DNA of 16,515 nucleotides from BMS3ABIN04 sp965554225 (GTDB taxonomy: Bacteria > Bacteroidota > Ignavibacteria > Ignavibacteriales > Melioribacteraceae): contig CBEVZC010000067.1 of NCBI GenBank assembly GCA_965554225.1, positions 1 to 16,515 of the forward strand, written 5' to 3'. The position numbers and the translations under genes are program-made. Below are positions 6,867 to 15,082 of this stretch, in pieces. Below the pieces are notes generated by a model that did not search any database, was not told the DNA's origin, and saw only the letters and a program-made list of their open reading frames with translations. How positions within the stretch are numbered: position 1 is the stretch's first letter; the number at the start of each line of letters is the position of its first letter.

Positions 6867-7816
6867 TGATTAATAGTATTCTTGATTTTGAAAAACCAAT
6901 TGTTGAATTGGAAGGAAAAATTGAAGAGATGCGTAAGCTTGAAGATAATCTGGATATTAAAAATGAAATAACAACTCTTGAAGAGAAAGTTCACCAGCTT
7001 AAAAAAAATGTTTATGAAAACTTAACACGTTGGCAAAGAGTTCAATTGGCTCGTCATCCGATGCGTCCTTATACGCTGGATTATATTTATTTAATGACGA
7101 CTGATTTTATAGAATTGCATGGTGACCGGTATTATAAAGATGATAAAGCAATAGTTGGCGGCTTTGCAAAATTAGGTGATCAAAAAGTAATGATAATTGG
7201 GCATCAGAAAGGAAGGGATACTAAATCCAATTTATATAGAAATTTTGGAATGCCTAACCCTGAAGGTTACAGAAAAGCAAGTAGGTTAATGAAACTTGCT
7301 GAAAAATTTAATACACCGATTATCACTTTGCTTGATACACCCGGCGCTTATCCTGGTATTGAGGCGGAAGAACGCGGACAAGCCGAAGCAATAGCAAAAA
7401 ATTTATTCGATATGAGTCTCATTAAAGTGCCTATGATTGTTGTTATAATTGGCGAAGGCGCCAGTGGCGGTGCCTTAGGTATTGGAATAGGTAACCGTGT
7501 CTTGATGCTGGAAAATACTTGGTATTCTGTAATTAGCCCTGAATCATGTTCAAGCATTCTGTGGAGAAGCTGGGAGTATAAAGAACAAGCTGCTGAAGCT
7601 CTTAAACTAACAGCCAATGATCTTCTGGAGCAAAAAATTATTGATAGAATTATTCCTGAACCACTTGGCGGCGCTCATAGAAATCCTGAGAAAATGGCTT
7701 CTACATTAAAAGAAGTGCTTCTTGAAGAATTGACTCCGTTAATGAAAATGAAACCTGAAAAATTGGTTCAAAATAAAATTGATAAATTTGGTTCTATGGG
7801 CGTGTTTGTTGAGTAA
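6866..7816 (+). CDS. accA: Acetyl-CoA carboxylase, carboxyltransferase subunit alpha
   Basis: This 316-residue cytosolic protein is the CT-alpha half of acetyl-CoA carboxylase, which with AccD moves CO2 from carboxybiotin to acetyl-CoA to make malonyl-CoA for fatty acids. The N-terminus LDFEKPIVELEGKIEEM is the coiled AccA signature. HGDRYYKDDKAIVGGFA, then HQKGRDT, DTPGAYPGIEAEERGQAEAI (157-176), and GEGASGGALGIG (196-207) form the crotonase-like active-site framework. ISPESCSSILWR follows. Length is the family norm. The start is set by AAGGAG at 6855-6860, five bases before ATG, and the ATG shares its A with the preceding stop (TAATG), so translation is coupled to the glycan fusion gene. 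accB, accC, and accD are not in the window, so the enzyme must be assembled from dispersed genes. Confidence 0.96.
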   Translation: MINSILDFEKPIVELEGKIEEMRKLEDNLDIKNEITTLEEKVHQLKKNVYENLTRWQRVQLARHPMRPYTLDYIYLMTTDFIELHGDRYYKDDKAIVGGFAKLGDQKVMIIGHQKGRDTKSNLYRNFGMPNPEGYRKASRLMKLAEKFNTPIITLLDTPGAYPGIEAEERGQAEAIAKNLFDMSLIKVPMIVVIIGEGASGGALGIGIGNRVLMLENTWYSVISPESCSSILWRSWEYKEQAAEALKLTANDLLEQKIIDRIIPEPLGGAHRNPEKMASTLKEVLLEELTPLMKMKPEKLVQNKIDKFGSMGVFVE

Positions 7817-7917
7817 TGTCTTTTCCATCTAAAGCTTATTTATGTGGTCTTTAGAAGTAGTAATAATTTTTGGTAAATCTAAATAATTCTTTAATCTTCT
7901 TTTTCAATTCTAAGCTC

Positions 7918-8346
7918 ATGCTAAAGTTTAAAACAAAAATTCGTGTTAGATATGCCGATACGGACAAAATGCATTTTGTCTATAATGGTAAATACCTTGA
8001 ATATTTTGAGGTGGGTAGAACGGAATTGCTGAGAAATGCTGGACTACCGTATTGCGATTTGGAAAAAGCCGGTTACCAGCTGCCTTTAATTCAAGCTCAT
8101 GTAAATTATAAATTCCCTGCACATTATGATGATTTGTTAGTTGTTGAAGCAACCGTATCCGAACTATACTCAGCAAAAGTTCATATTGATTATGTGGTTT
8201 CCATAGAAAAAGATAATAAATTAGTTGCAACCGGCTATACGGATCATATATTTATTAAAGAAGATACCAAAAGACCAACTAAACCTCCTCAAATTTATAT
8301 TGATGCATTAGCACGGTATTTTCAAAATTCTTCAGATCACTCATGA
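7918..8346 (+). CDS. YbgC/4HBT-family acyl-CoA thioesterase
   Basis: This 142-residue single hot-dog-fold protein has RYADTDKMHFVYNGKYLEYF from residue 11. D16 aligns with the catalytic Asp of 4-hydroxybenzoyl-CoA thioesterase and YbgC. It likely hydrolyses a short- or medium-chain acyl-CoA in the cytosol; the substrate is unknown. I use the ATG at 7918. A frame extending back to a TTG at 7870 adds 16 residues (NNSLIFFFNSK-like) that family members lack, and it has no ribosome site. The 101-base gap after accA separates it from that gene. Its last bases overlap the flippase start (ATGA), so the two are co-translated. A link to accA is fatty-acid metabolism in general; no specific pathway is shown. 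Confidence 0.85.
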   Translation: MLKFKTKIRVRYADTDKMHFVYNGKYLEYFEVGRTELLRNAGLPYCDLEKAGYQLPLIQAHVNYKFPAHYDDLLVVEATVSELYSAKVHIDYVVSIEKDNKLVATGYTDHIFIKEDTKRPTKPPQIYIDALARYFQNSSDHS

Positions 8347-9806
8347 TAGAGAAACTTAAAGAACTTTCTAAGGATACTGCAATTTACGGTATCAGTACAA
8401 TGCTTGGGAGGTTTCTTGGCTTTCTGTTAATTCCCTTTTATACCAATGTATTTACAACTGCGGATTATGGTATTTATTCTTATTTGTATACCATAATCGG
8501 TTTTATGAATGTGATTTATATTTACGGAATGGATGCTGCGTATTTAAAGTTTGCTTCAATATCTTCGGAAGAAGAAAAGCAGGATACTTTTTCAACACCT
8601 TTTTTAATTATTGCAATTACTTCTACAGCTGCCAGTTTACTTATCTTTTCTTTGAAATCCGAAGTGAGTATTTTTCTTGATGTACCGAATCTTTACACTC
8701 ACCTAATAGTCTATATGATAATAATTCTGCTTCTCGATACTATCGCTTTAATCCCGTTTTCCGGATTAAGACTTGAAAGAAAAGCCAAGAAATTTGCAAT
8801 AATTAAAACCCTAAACATTCTTATTAATATTACACTAAATCTGGTTTTGATTCTTATATATAAAATGGGAATTGAGGCTATTTTTATAAGTAATATTATT
8901 GCATCTGCATTTTCTTTACTTGCTTTAATTCCCGAAATAATCAGGAGAATAAAGCCTAAGATAAATTTTATGCTACTTAAAAAATTATTAAAATTTGGTC
9001 TACCATATTTACCGGCAAGTTTAGCCGCAATGATGGTTCAGATGATTGACGTTCCTATTTTACGTGAAATGACAAATGATTCAACTGTTGGAATTTATAG
9101 AGCAAACTATAAAATGGGAATATTCATGTTGCTGTTTGTTTCCATGTTTCAATATGCTTGGCAGCCGTTTTTTCTTAATAATGCTAAAGAGAAGGGTGCA
9201 AAGGAAATATTTTCTAAGGTTCTTACTTTATTTGTATTAGCTTCATCTGTTATTTGGATCTTTGTAACACTCTTCATCGACAATTTGGCAATGATCGAAT
9301 TTTTTAAAGGCAAAACTATAATCGGAAAAAATTATTTGGTGGGAATTTATATAGTACCTATTATTCTGTTTGCATATATGTTTCATGGGATGTATGTAAA
9401 TTTTACTGCCGGTTTGTATATCGAAGAAAAAACAAATTATTTCCCGGCGATAACATCAGTTGGGGCATTAGTAAATATAGCCTCTAATTTTTTACTTATA
9501 CCTATTTATGGAATTATGGGCGCTGCAATTTCCACACTGGCAAGTTATCTGATAATGGCTTTTTCTATATTTTTAGTTACAAATAAATTCTATAAAGTTA
9601 AGTATGAGTTTAATAGAATAATTCCAAATTTGTTATTGGTATTAGTTACAATTATAATTTATTATTATTTGTATTTTTCTCACCAATTAATAATGGGTTA
9701 TAAAATAATTTTGTTATGCGGATTTTTCATTTCTTTGTACATATTTAAAATTATAAATAAGAAAGAAATTCAAACTGCTTTACAAATTATAAAGGGTAAA
9801 AAATAA
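8343..9806 (+). CDS. Wzx-like polysaccharide/oligosaccharide flippase
   Basis: This 487-residue integral membrane protein is hydrophobic along almost its whole length, with about 12-14 predicted membrane segments. The N-terminus (KDTAIYGISTMLGRFLGFLL, then PFYTNVFTTADYGIYSY) is the standard opening of the polysaccharide-transport branch of the MOP superfamily. It would flip undecaprenyl-diphosphate-linked repeat units across the inner membrane. The mid-region LPASLAAMMVQMIDVPILREM and the C-terminal GAAISTLASYLIMA fit the same fold, in which the second half repeats the first. The start overlaps the thioesterase stop by ATGA. It probably works downstream of the sugar-phosphate transferase at 2734. 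No wzy polymerase or O-antigen ligase is present in the window. Lipid II flippases (MurJ) share the fold, but the N-terminal motif favours Wzx. Confidence 0.88.
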   Translation: MIEKLKELSKDTAIYGISTMLGRFLGFLLIPFYTNVFTTADYGIYSYLYTIIGFMNVIYIYGMDAAYLKFASISSEEEKQDTFSTPFLIIAITSTAASLLIFSLKSEVSIFLDVPNLYTHLIVYMIIILLLDTIALIPFSGLRLERKAKKFAIIKTLNILINITLNLVLILIYKMGIEAIFISNIIASAFSLLALIPEIIRRIKPKINFMLLKKLLKFGLPYLPASLAAMMVQMIDVPILREMTNDSTVGIYRANYKMGIFMLLFVSMFQYAWQPFFLNNAKEKGAKEIFSKVLTLFVLASSVIWIFVTLFIDNLAMIEFFKGKTIIGKNYLVGIYIVPIILFAYMFHGMYVNFTAGLYIEEKTNYFPAITSVGALVNIASNFLLIPIYGIMGAAISTLASYLIMAFSIFLVTNKFYKVKYEFNRIIPNLLLVLVTIIIYYYLYFSHQLIMGYKIILLCGFFISLYIFKIINKKEIQTALQIIKGKK

Positions 9807-9807
9807 T

Positions 9808-9818
9808 TTTGTATATTA
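9808..9818 (+). promoter_or_regulatory. Candidate promoter element TTTGTATATTA upstream of dut
   Basis: This is the same 11-mer as at 2678-2688, here starting two bases after the flippase stop and ending 43 bases before the dut ATG. The shared distance to the start codon suggests a promoter core. No clear -35 box is seen at the usual spacing. Confidence 0.3.
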
Positions 9819-9861
9819 CATTTAGTAACGGAAGAATAATCTACAGTAAACCCTTAAACTT

Positions 9862-10317
9862 ATGAACAAACTTGATATTAAAATAAAAAGAATCGATAGT
9901 AATTTTAATGATATACCTTTACCATGCTATGAAACGGAAGACAGTTCCGGTATGGATGTTAGAGCTGCTCTTGGAAGTGAATATAACCTGGCAAGCGGAA
10001 AGGTTGCGTTGATTCCAACTAATTTAAGTTTACAAATACCAAAAGGATATGAGGTGCAGGTAAGACCCAGAAGCGGATTAGCTGCAAAACATGGAATAGG
10101 TGTGCTGAATTCACCCGGCACAATTGATGCAGATTATAGGGGCGAGATAAAAATAATTTTATTTAATTTTAGCAATAAGAATTTTATTATTAAACGCGGC
10201 GATAGAATAGCTCAGCTTGTGCTGGGAAAGGTTTATAGGGCGGACTTGGATGAAGTCCAAGATTTAGATAATACTGACAGGGGTACCGGCGGTTTTGGTC
10301 ATACCGGATATAAATAA
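9862..10317 (+). CDS. dut: Deoxyuridine 5'-triphosphate nucleotidohydrolase (dUTPase)
   Basis: This 151-residue trimeric cytosolic enzyme converts dUTP to dUMP and pyrophosphate, keeping uracil out of DNA and supplying dTMP precursor. All five motifs are present in order: SSGMDVRA (28-35), RPRSGLAAKHGI (68-79), GTIDADYRGEI (86-96) with catalytic D91, RGDRIAQL (112-119), and the C-terminal arm RGTGGFGHTG (140-149). The arm has His where many dUTPases have Ser, a common variant. Length is typical of the homotrimeric class. The ATG has no strong Shine-Dalgarno. The gene is followed after 92 bases by dnaE, a sensible pairing of nucleotide-pool cleaning with the replicative polymerase. Confidence 0.97.
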   Translation: MNKLDIKIKRIDSNFNDIPLPCYETEDSSGMDVRAALGSEYNLASGKVALIPTNLSLQIPKGYEVQVRPRSGLAAKHGIGVLNSPGTIDADYRGEIKIILFNFSNKNFIIKRGDRIAQLVLGKVYRADLDEVQDLDNTDRGTGGFGHTGYK

Positions 10318-10409
10318 CAATACAAAAATAAATGAGTATTTCCTTCTCCGGTGTTTTTCTTTCAATACATGATAATGTTAATACAAACAATTAAAAAATA
10401 AATAAAGAT

Positions 10410-13400
10410 ATGAGCGATTTTATTCATTTGCATAACCACTCTCATTACAGTCTGCAAGATGCGGCGTGTACGGTTTCGTCTTTGGTTGATGCAGCAAAGA
10501 AAAATAATATGCAGGCATTAGCACTTACAGATCATGGCGTAATGTATGGTGTTTCGGAGTTTTATAAGAAAGCAAAAAGCGCAGGTATTAAACCTTTAAT
10601 AGGAATGGAAGCGTATGTGGTGATGCACGGCAGTAGATTTTCCAGGGGTGAAAATGTAGCAAGAGGCAATGGAAGGAAAAGATCAAAACATTATAACCAT
10701 CTTGTGCTGCTGGCAAAAAACAAAATCGGTTATAATAACTTAGTTAAACTTTCTACAATCGGATTTACAGAAGGATTTTATTATAAACCCCGAGTCGATT
10801 TAGAAGTCCTTAGAGAAAAAAGTGAAGGACTAATTTGTACTAGCGCTTGTTTAGCCGGACCTGTTTCGGCTGCATTACTTGAAGGTGATTTTGAAAAAGC
10901 TCGCAACGAAGCAATTACTCTTAAAGAAATTTTTGGTGACGATTTCTATTTAGAACTGCAAGACCATGGTTTGGAAAAAGATTTACCGATTTTAGAAGGT
11001 ATGCCTAAATTATCTAAAGAGCTTGGCCTTAAACTTATTGCAACAAACGATATTCATTATATAGAAAAAGAGCATGCTCTGGCTCATAATATCTTATTGT
11101 TGCTCTCGGATAAAAGTGGTAAGGATTATAGAGAATTAAGATACGGAACCGACCAGATTTATTTTAAATCTGAAGAGGAAATGAAAAAGCTTTTCGGTAA
11201 ATACAAAGGTGCTATTGAAAACACTTTAGAAATAACTGAAAAAATTGATTTGAATTTGGATTTTGAAAAATTTCATTATCCGGTCTTTCCTATTCCCAAA
11301 GAATCAAAAGCTAAAAATTTAGATGAGTACTTTGAGATTTTAGCGAGAGAAGGACTTGAAAAACGTTTGGAAAAAATTTCTGCCGAAGTTAAAGAAAGGT
11401 TTGAGTACGAAACCGGCGTTATTAAATCTATGGGATACTCAGGTTATTTTTTAATCGTACAAGATTTTATTAATGCAGCTAAAAAGCACGGAATACCTGT
11501 TGGCCCGGGAAGAGGAAGCGCTGCGGGTAGTTTAGTAGCTTATGCTTTGGGAATTACAAATGTTAATCCTCTTGATTATGATTTATTGTTCGAGCGGTTC
11601 TTAAACCCGGCTAGAGGATCTATGCCGGATATTGATGTGGATTTTGCTGATGATCAAAGAGGGGAGGCAATTGAATATGTAAAACATAAATACGGTGAAG
11701 GATCTGTTTCGCAGATTGTCACATTTAACAGATTATCTTCCAAAGCTGTATTAAGAGATGTTGCCAGAGTTTTACAAATTCCCATTCCGGTTGTAAATAG
11801 CATTACAAAATGGATCCCTTCTAAATTCGGAAGAGTTTACACACTTGATCAAGCCTTAAAAGAAGTTCCGGAACTGAAATGGGTCAATAAATCAGACGAT
11901 CCCAAAATTCAGGATTTGATAAAATATTCCAAAATTCTGGAAGGAATGAACCGTAATGCTTCTAAGCATGCAGCAGGCGTTGTAATAACACCCGGACCGG
12001 TTAGCGATTATGTCCCGCTTTCCAAAGCCGGAAGTAACGGAGATATTGTTACGCAGTTTAATATGAAACAGCTTGATTCTTCCGGATTGCTTAAGATGGA
12101 CTTCCTCGGATTAAGAACATTATCCATAATTCGTGATACGTTGAAACTTGTTAAAGAGAATAGAAATGTTGATGTAGATATTGAAAATATTCCTCTTGAT
12201 GATGCTAAAACTTTTAAATTATTTTCCAAAGGACAAACTACGGCAATATTTCAATTTGAGTCTGCCCCGATGCGTGAATATTTGAAAAAGTTAAAGCCGA
12301 CCAGTGTTAAAGACCTATCGGCTATGAACGCTCTTTACAGACCCGGACCAATGGATTACATTGATGAATTTCTTGCAAGAAAACATGGGAAGAAAAAATT
12401 TGAATATCTGCATCCTATACTTGAACCTATTCTTAATGAAACTTATGGGATCATAGTTTATCAAGAGCAAGTAATACAAATTGCAAATAAGGTTGCCGGA
12501 ATGTCTTTAGCAGAAGCAGATATTTTACGACGAGCTATGGGCAAGAAAGATAAAAGTGTAATGCACGACCAGCGCATAAAATTTATTGATAGTGCTGTAA
12601 AAAATAAAATACCCAAGAAAATTGCTAAAAGTATTTTTGATAATATTGAACAATTTGCAAATTATGGTTTTAATAAAAGTCATGCGGTTGCTTATAGTCT
12701 TGTCGCATACCAAACGGCTTATCTGAAAGCTCATTTTTTACCCGAGTTTTTAGCTGCTAATTTAACCAATGAGTTTGGAAATCCTGATAAAGTTACAACT
12801 TTACTTGAGGATTGTAGAAAACTTAAAGTTAAGGTTTTAACTCCGGATGTGAATAATCCCTCTGTTACCTTTACTGTAAAAGAAGGTAAAATAATTTTTG
12901 GAATGTCTGCAATTAAAAACGTGGGAGTTAATGCAGTAAAAGAAATTGAAAGAGCACATTCAAAATTAGGCAGGGATTTTAAAAGTATATTTGATTTATC
13001 CAGTAATATGGATACACGTATTGTTAATAAACGAGCTTTGGAGGGACTTGTATTAGCTGGAGCAATGGATTCACTAACAGGGTCACGAGCACAAAATTTT
13101 GCTGCAATAGAAAGTGCTATTTCATTTGGAAATAAAGTAAAGGATGTGATGGTTTCACATTCTACAAGTTTGTTCGGCGGTTTAGAGAACTCCCTTGATC
13201 TTTCAGAACCTCCTTTACCTGAAGTTTCTGCTTGGAGTTCTAAGGAAAAATTAGCTAAGGAAAGGATTGCTCTTGGGGTTTATTTATCTGACCATCCTTT
13301 AAGAAGATTTCGAAGTGAATATGATTCGTTGGCATCTGTACACCTTGGCGAACCTGAAACATTTAGGAATACTGAGAATGTTAGAGCATGCGGTGTTGTA

Positions 13401-13868
13401 ACGGAACTAAGGACACGTATTGATAAGTCCGGCAGGAAAATGGCATTCTTCAAACTTGATGATTTCTCCGGTTCATGTGAATGCTTGATGTTTTCGAAAG
13501 CTTTTCAGGAATATGAAAAATTTATTAGTACGGAATCGACGCTACTTGTAAAAGGACGGCTAGAAAGCAGCGGTGATTCTGTAAAGCTTAATGCCGATGA
13601 GGTTATTCCTTTGGAAGAAGCACGAATAAAACTGACAAAGAAATTATTAATATATCTGAATGGTAACTCTCATAATCTCCCAACTATCGATAGCTTAACG
13701 AAACTATTCGAGTTAAATGAAGGTAATATACCAGTGTTTTTGTCTGTTAATTCGAATGGAGAAAAAAGAGATTTCAGTACGGACGTAAAGGTAAATCTCA
13801 CAGAAAATTTAATTAAATCGGTTCAAAAGCTATTAGGTAATAACTCGATTAGATATATCACAATGTAA
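10410..13868 (+). CDS. dnaE: DNA polymerase III subunit alpha
   Basis: This 1152-residue replicative polymerase is close to the usual DnaE length. Residues 1 to about 217 form a PHP domain with an apparently complete set of metal ligands: H8, H10, D17, H42 (TDHG), E67, H97, H186, D214, and H216 (NDIHY). In E. coli several of these are lost, so this one may keep metal-dependent 3'-5' exonuclease activity. The palm has GPGRGSAAGS near 365 and PDIDVDF at 406-412, giving catalytic D409 and D411, with the third Asp, D564, in MDFLGL. The beta-binding and tandem HhH regions follow, then an OB fold at about 988-1070 (VRACGVVTELRTR). No intein interrupts it. The ATG at 10410 lacks a strong ribosome site; FIHLHNHSHYSL at the N-terminus confirms the start. 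Confidence 0.97.
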   Translation: MSDFIHLHNHSHYSLQDAACTVSSLVDAAKKNNMQALALTDHGVMYGVSEFYKKAKSAGIKPLIGMEAYVVMHGSRFSRGENVARGNGRKRSKHYNHLVLLAKNKIGYNNLVKLSTIGFTEGFYYKPRVDLEVLREKSEGLICTSACLAGPVSAALLEGDFEKARNEAITLKEIFGDDFYLELQDHGLEKDLPILEGMPKLSKELGLKLIATNDIHYIEKEHALAHNILLLLSDKSGKDYRELRYGTDQIYFKSEEEMKKLFGKYKGAIENTLEITEKIDLNLDFEKFHYPVFPIPKESKAKNLDEYFEILAREGLEKRLEKISAEVKERFEYETGVIKSMGYSGYFLIVQDFINAAKKHGIPVGPGRGSAAGSLVAYALGITNVNPLDYDLLFERFLNPARGSMPDIDVDFADDQRGEAIEYVKHKYGEGSVSQIVTFNRLSSKAVLRDVARVLQIPIPVVNSITKWIPSKFGRVYTLDQALKEVPELKWVNKSDDPKIQDLIKYSKILEGMNRNASKHAAGVVITPGPVSDYVPLSKAGSNGDIVTQFNMKQLDSSGLLKMDFLGLRTLSIIRDTLKLVKENRNVDVDIENIPLDDAKTFKLFSKGQTTAIFQFESAPMREYLKKLKPTSVKDLSAMNALYRPGPMDYIDEFLARKHGKKKFEYLHPILEPILNETYGIIVYQEQVIQIANKVAGMSLAEADILRRAMGKKDKSVMHDQRIKFIDSAVKNKIPKKIAKSIFDNIEQFANYGFNKSHAVAYSLVAYQTAYLKAHFLPEFLAANLTNEFGNPDKVTTLLEDCRKLKVKVLTPDVNNPSVTFTVKEGKIIFGMSAIKNVGVNAVKEIERAHSKLGRDFKSIFDLSSNMDTRIVNKRALEGLVLAGAMDSLTGSRAQNFAAIESAISFGNKVKDVMVSHSTSLFGGLENSLDLSEPPLPEVSAWSSKEKLAKERIALGVYLSDHPLRRFRSEYDSLASVHLGEPETFRNTENVRACGVVTELRTRIDKSGRKMAFFKLDDFSGSCECLMFSKAFQEYEKFISTESTLLVKGRLESSGDSVKLNADEVIPLEEARIKLTKKLLIYLNGNSHNLPTIDSLTKLFELNEGNIPVFLSVNSNGEKRDFSTDVKVNLTENLIKSVQKLLGNNSIRYITM

Positions 13869-14190
13869 AAAAATCATAATCAAATTGTTTCTCTTAATGT
13901 GTAGCTCCGAATGTCTAAGATTTTGAACATCCGATTATTTTTATTGTGCTGTGGTAAATTGAGAATAAAACTAATTATTTTTGCTTATTTCGTTGTAGAA
14001 TGTATATATTTAATATTTCCAAATCGAAAGTATTTTCATGCCGAGATATTTCATACGACTAAAACAAAAATATTAACTTAACGAGAAAAATGTTAAATAG
14101 AAAAATAATGATAATCAATTCAATTATATTTGATAAAACCTTTCTTATTTTTTAACTTATAACCCAATTTCTTAAAAAAGAGGAAAAATT
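13869..14190. other. 322-base AT-rich gene-free gap
   Basis: No credible coding frame or RNA gene is seen. Just after dnaE, CGAATGT (13907-13913) can pair imperfectly with ACATCCG (one mismatch) before a T-rich stretch, a possible weak terminator. TTGCTT, about 16-18 bases before TATATA/TATATT in the segment 13980-14015, is a possible promoter. A Fur-box-like ATAATGATAATCA lies at 14105-14117. None is strong. Confidence 0.5.
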
Positions 14191-15015
14191 ATGATTAAAA
14201 AGTGGGCTCTGGTACTTGGTGCTTCAAGTGGCTTTGGTGGAGCATCGGCTTTAGCTTTAGCTAAGGAGGGTTACAATATTTTTGGTATCCATTTAGACAG
14301 GCAAAGTACAATACCTAAAGTAAATGCGATTGTTAGTAAAATTCAAAAATATGGGCAAAAGGCCGTATTCTTTAATATAAATGCTGCTGATCCGATTAAA
14401 CGGGATGATGTTTTAGATGAAATCAAAGAAAGGTTTGCTACTAAAGAACATCCGCATGTTCATGTTGTAATTCATTCTTTAGCATTTGGTACGTTAAAAG
14501 CAATAGTTTCTAAATCCCCCAATGATTCTATTACCAGAGCGCAAATGCAAATGACTCTGGATGTTATGGCACATTCTCTGGTTTATTGGACTCAAGGTTT
14601 GATGCAAAGAGAATTACTTGCTAAAGGCGGTAGAATTTTTGCATTGACAAGTGCGGGTTCCCATCAAGTAATTCCATATTACGGAGCGGTTTCTGCAGCA
14701 AAGGCTGCGCTTGAGGCTCATATTAGGCAGCTATCAGTTGAGTTGGGGTCAATGAAAATTACAGCAAATGCAATTATGGCCGGTGTAACTGATACACCTG
14801 CATTGCGTAAAATTCCGGGAAATGAACAAATGGTAAAAGCCGCACAGCTAAAAAATCCGCGAGGAAAATTAACTACTCCTGAAGAAGTTGCAAAAGCTAT
14901 TCTTTTGCTGTGTGATGAAAAAGCAGGATGGATTTCCGGTAATGTAATTGGTGTAGACGGGGGAGAATATAATGTTAATTATATTGGAGATCCGGTTTCC
15001 ATACCAATAAAGTAA
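14191..15015 (+). CDS. Enoyl-ACP-reductase-like short-chain dehydrogenase (FabI/FabL type)
   Basis: This 274-residue SDR has GASSGFGG near the N-terminus as its nucleotide-binding turn. The active site has S154/S157 and Y164 with K171, spaced Tyr-x6-Lys. That spacing is the mark of enoyl-ACP reductases FabI and FabL, while ordinary SDRs use Tyr-x3-Lys. VIHSLAF recalls the FabI HSxAF strand. NAIMAGVTDTPALRKIPG and the C-terminal ISGNVIGVDGG match FabL. The likely role is reduction of trans-2-enoyl-ACP to acyl-ACP, the last step of each elongation cycle, with NAD(P)H. The start has AGAGGA about seven bases upstream. It precedes an acyl-CoA dehydrogenase by 67 bases. Whether it is the essential reductase or a paralogue cannot be told here; another SDR activity on fatty acyl substrates is possible. 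Confidence 0.75.
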   Translation: MIKKWALVLGASSGFGGASALALAKEGYNIFGIHLDRQSTIPKVNAIVSKIQKYGQKAVFFNINAADPIKRDDVLDEIKERFATKEHPHVHVVIHSLAFGTLKAIVSKSPNDSITRAQMQMTLDVMAHSLVYWTQGLMQRELLAKGGRIFALTSAGSHQVIPYYGAVSAAKAALEAHIRQLSVELGSMKITANAIMAGVTDTPALRKIPGNEQMVKAAQLKNPRGKLTTPEEVAKAILLLCDEKAGWISGNVIGVDGGEYNVNYIGDPVSIPIK

Positions 15016-15082
15016 ATCACTATTGATGTATCAAATTAAGCTCTTGATGGACGTTTTATTCTATAAATATTAAGGTACAATA

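Noticed and set aside
7828..7855. TCTAAAG...CTTTAGA inverted repeat after accA as a terminator
   Set aside because: The stem is only 7 bp and AT-rich, the loop is 14 bases, and no T-run follows directly; too weak to call.
7870..7917. TTG-started N-terminal extension of the thioesterase
   Set aside because: It adds 16 residues not seen in the family, with no ribosome site; the ATG at 7918 gives the normal hot-dog N-terminus.
10332..10394. 20-codon frame between dut and dnaE as a leader peptide
   Set aside because: There is no ribosome site, no codon pattern and no attenuator-like structure; it is expected by chance.
15023..15034. TTGAT-GT-ATCAA palindrome before the acyl-CoA dehydrogenase as an operator
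   Set aside because: The 5-base arms are too short and AT-rich to stand out from background.
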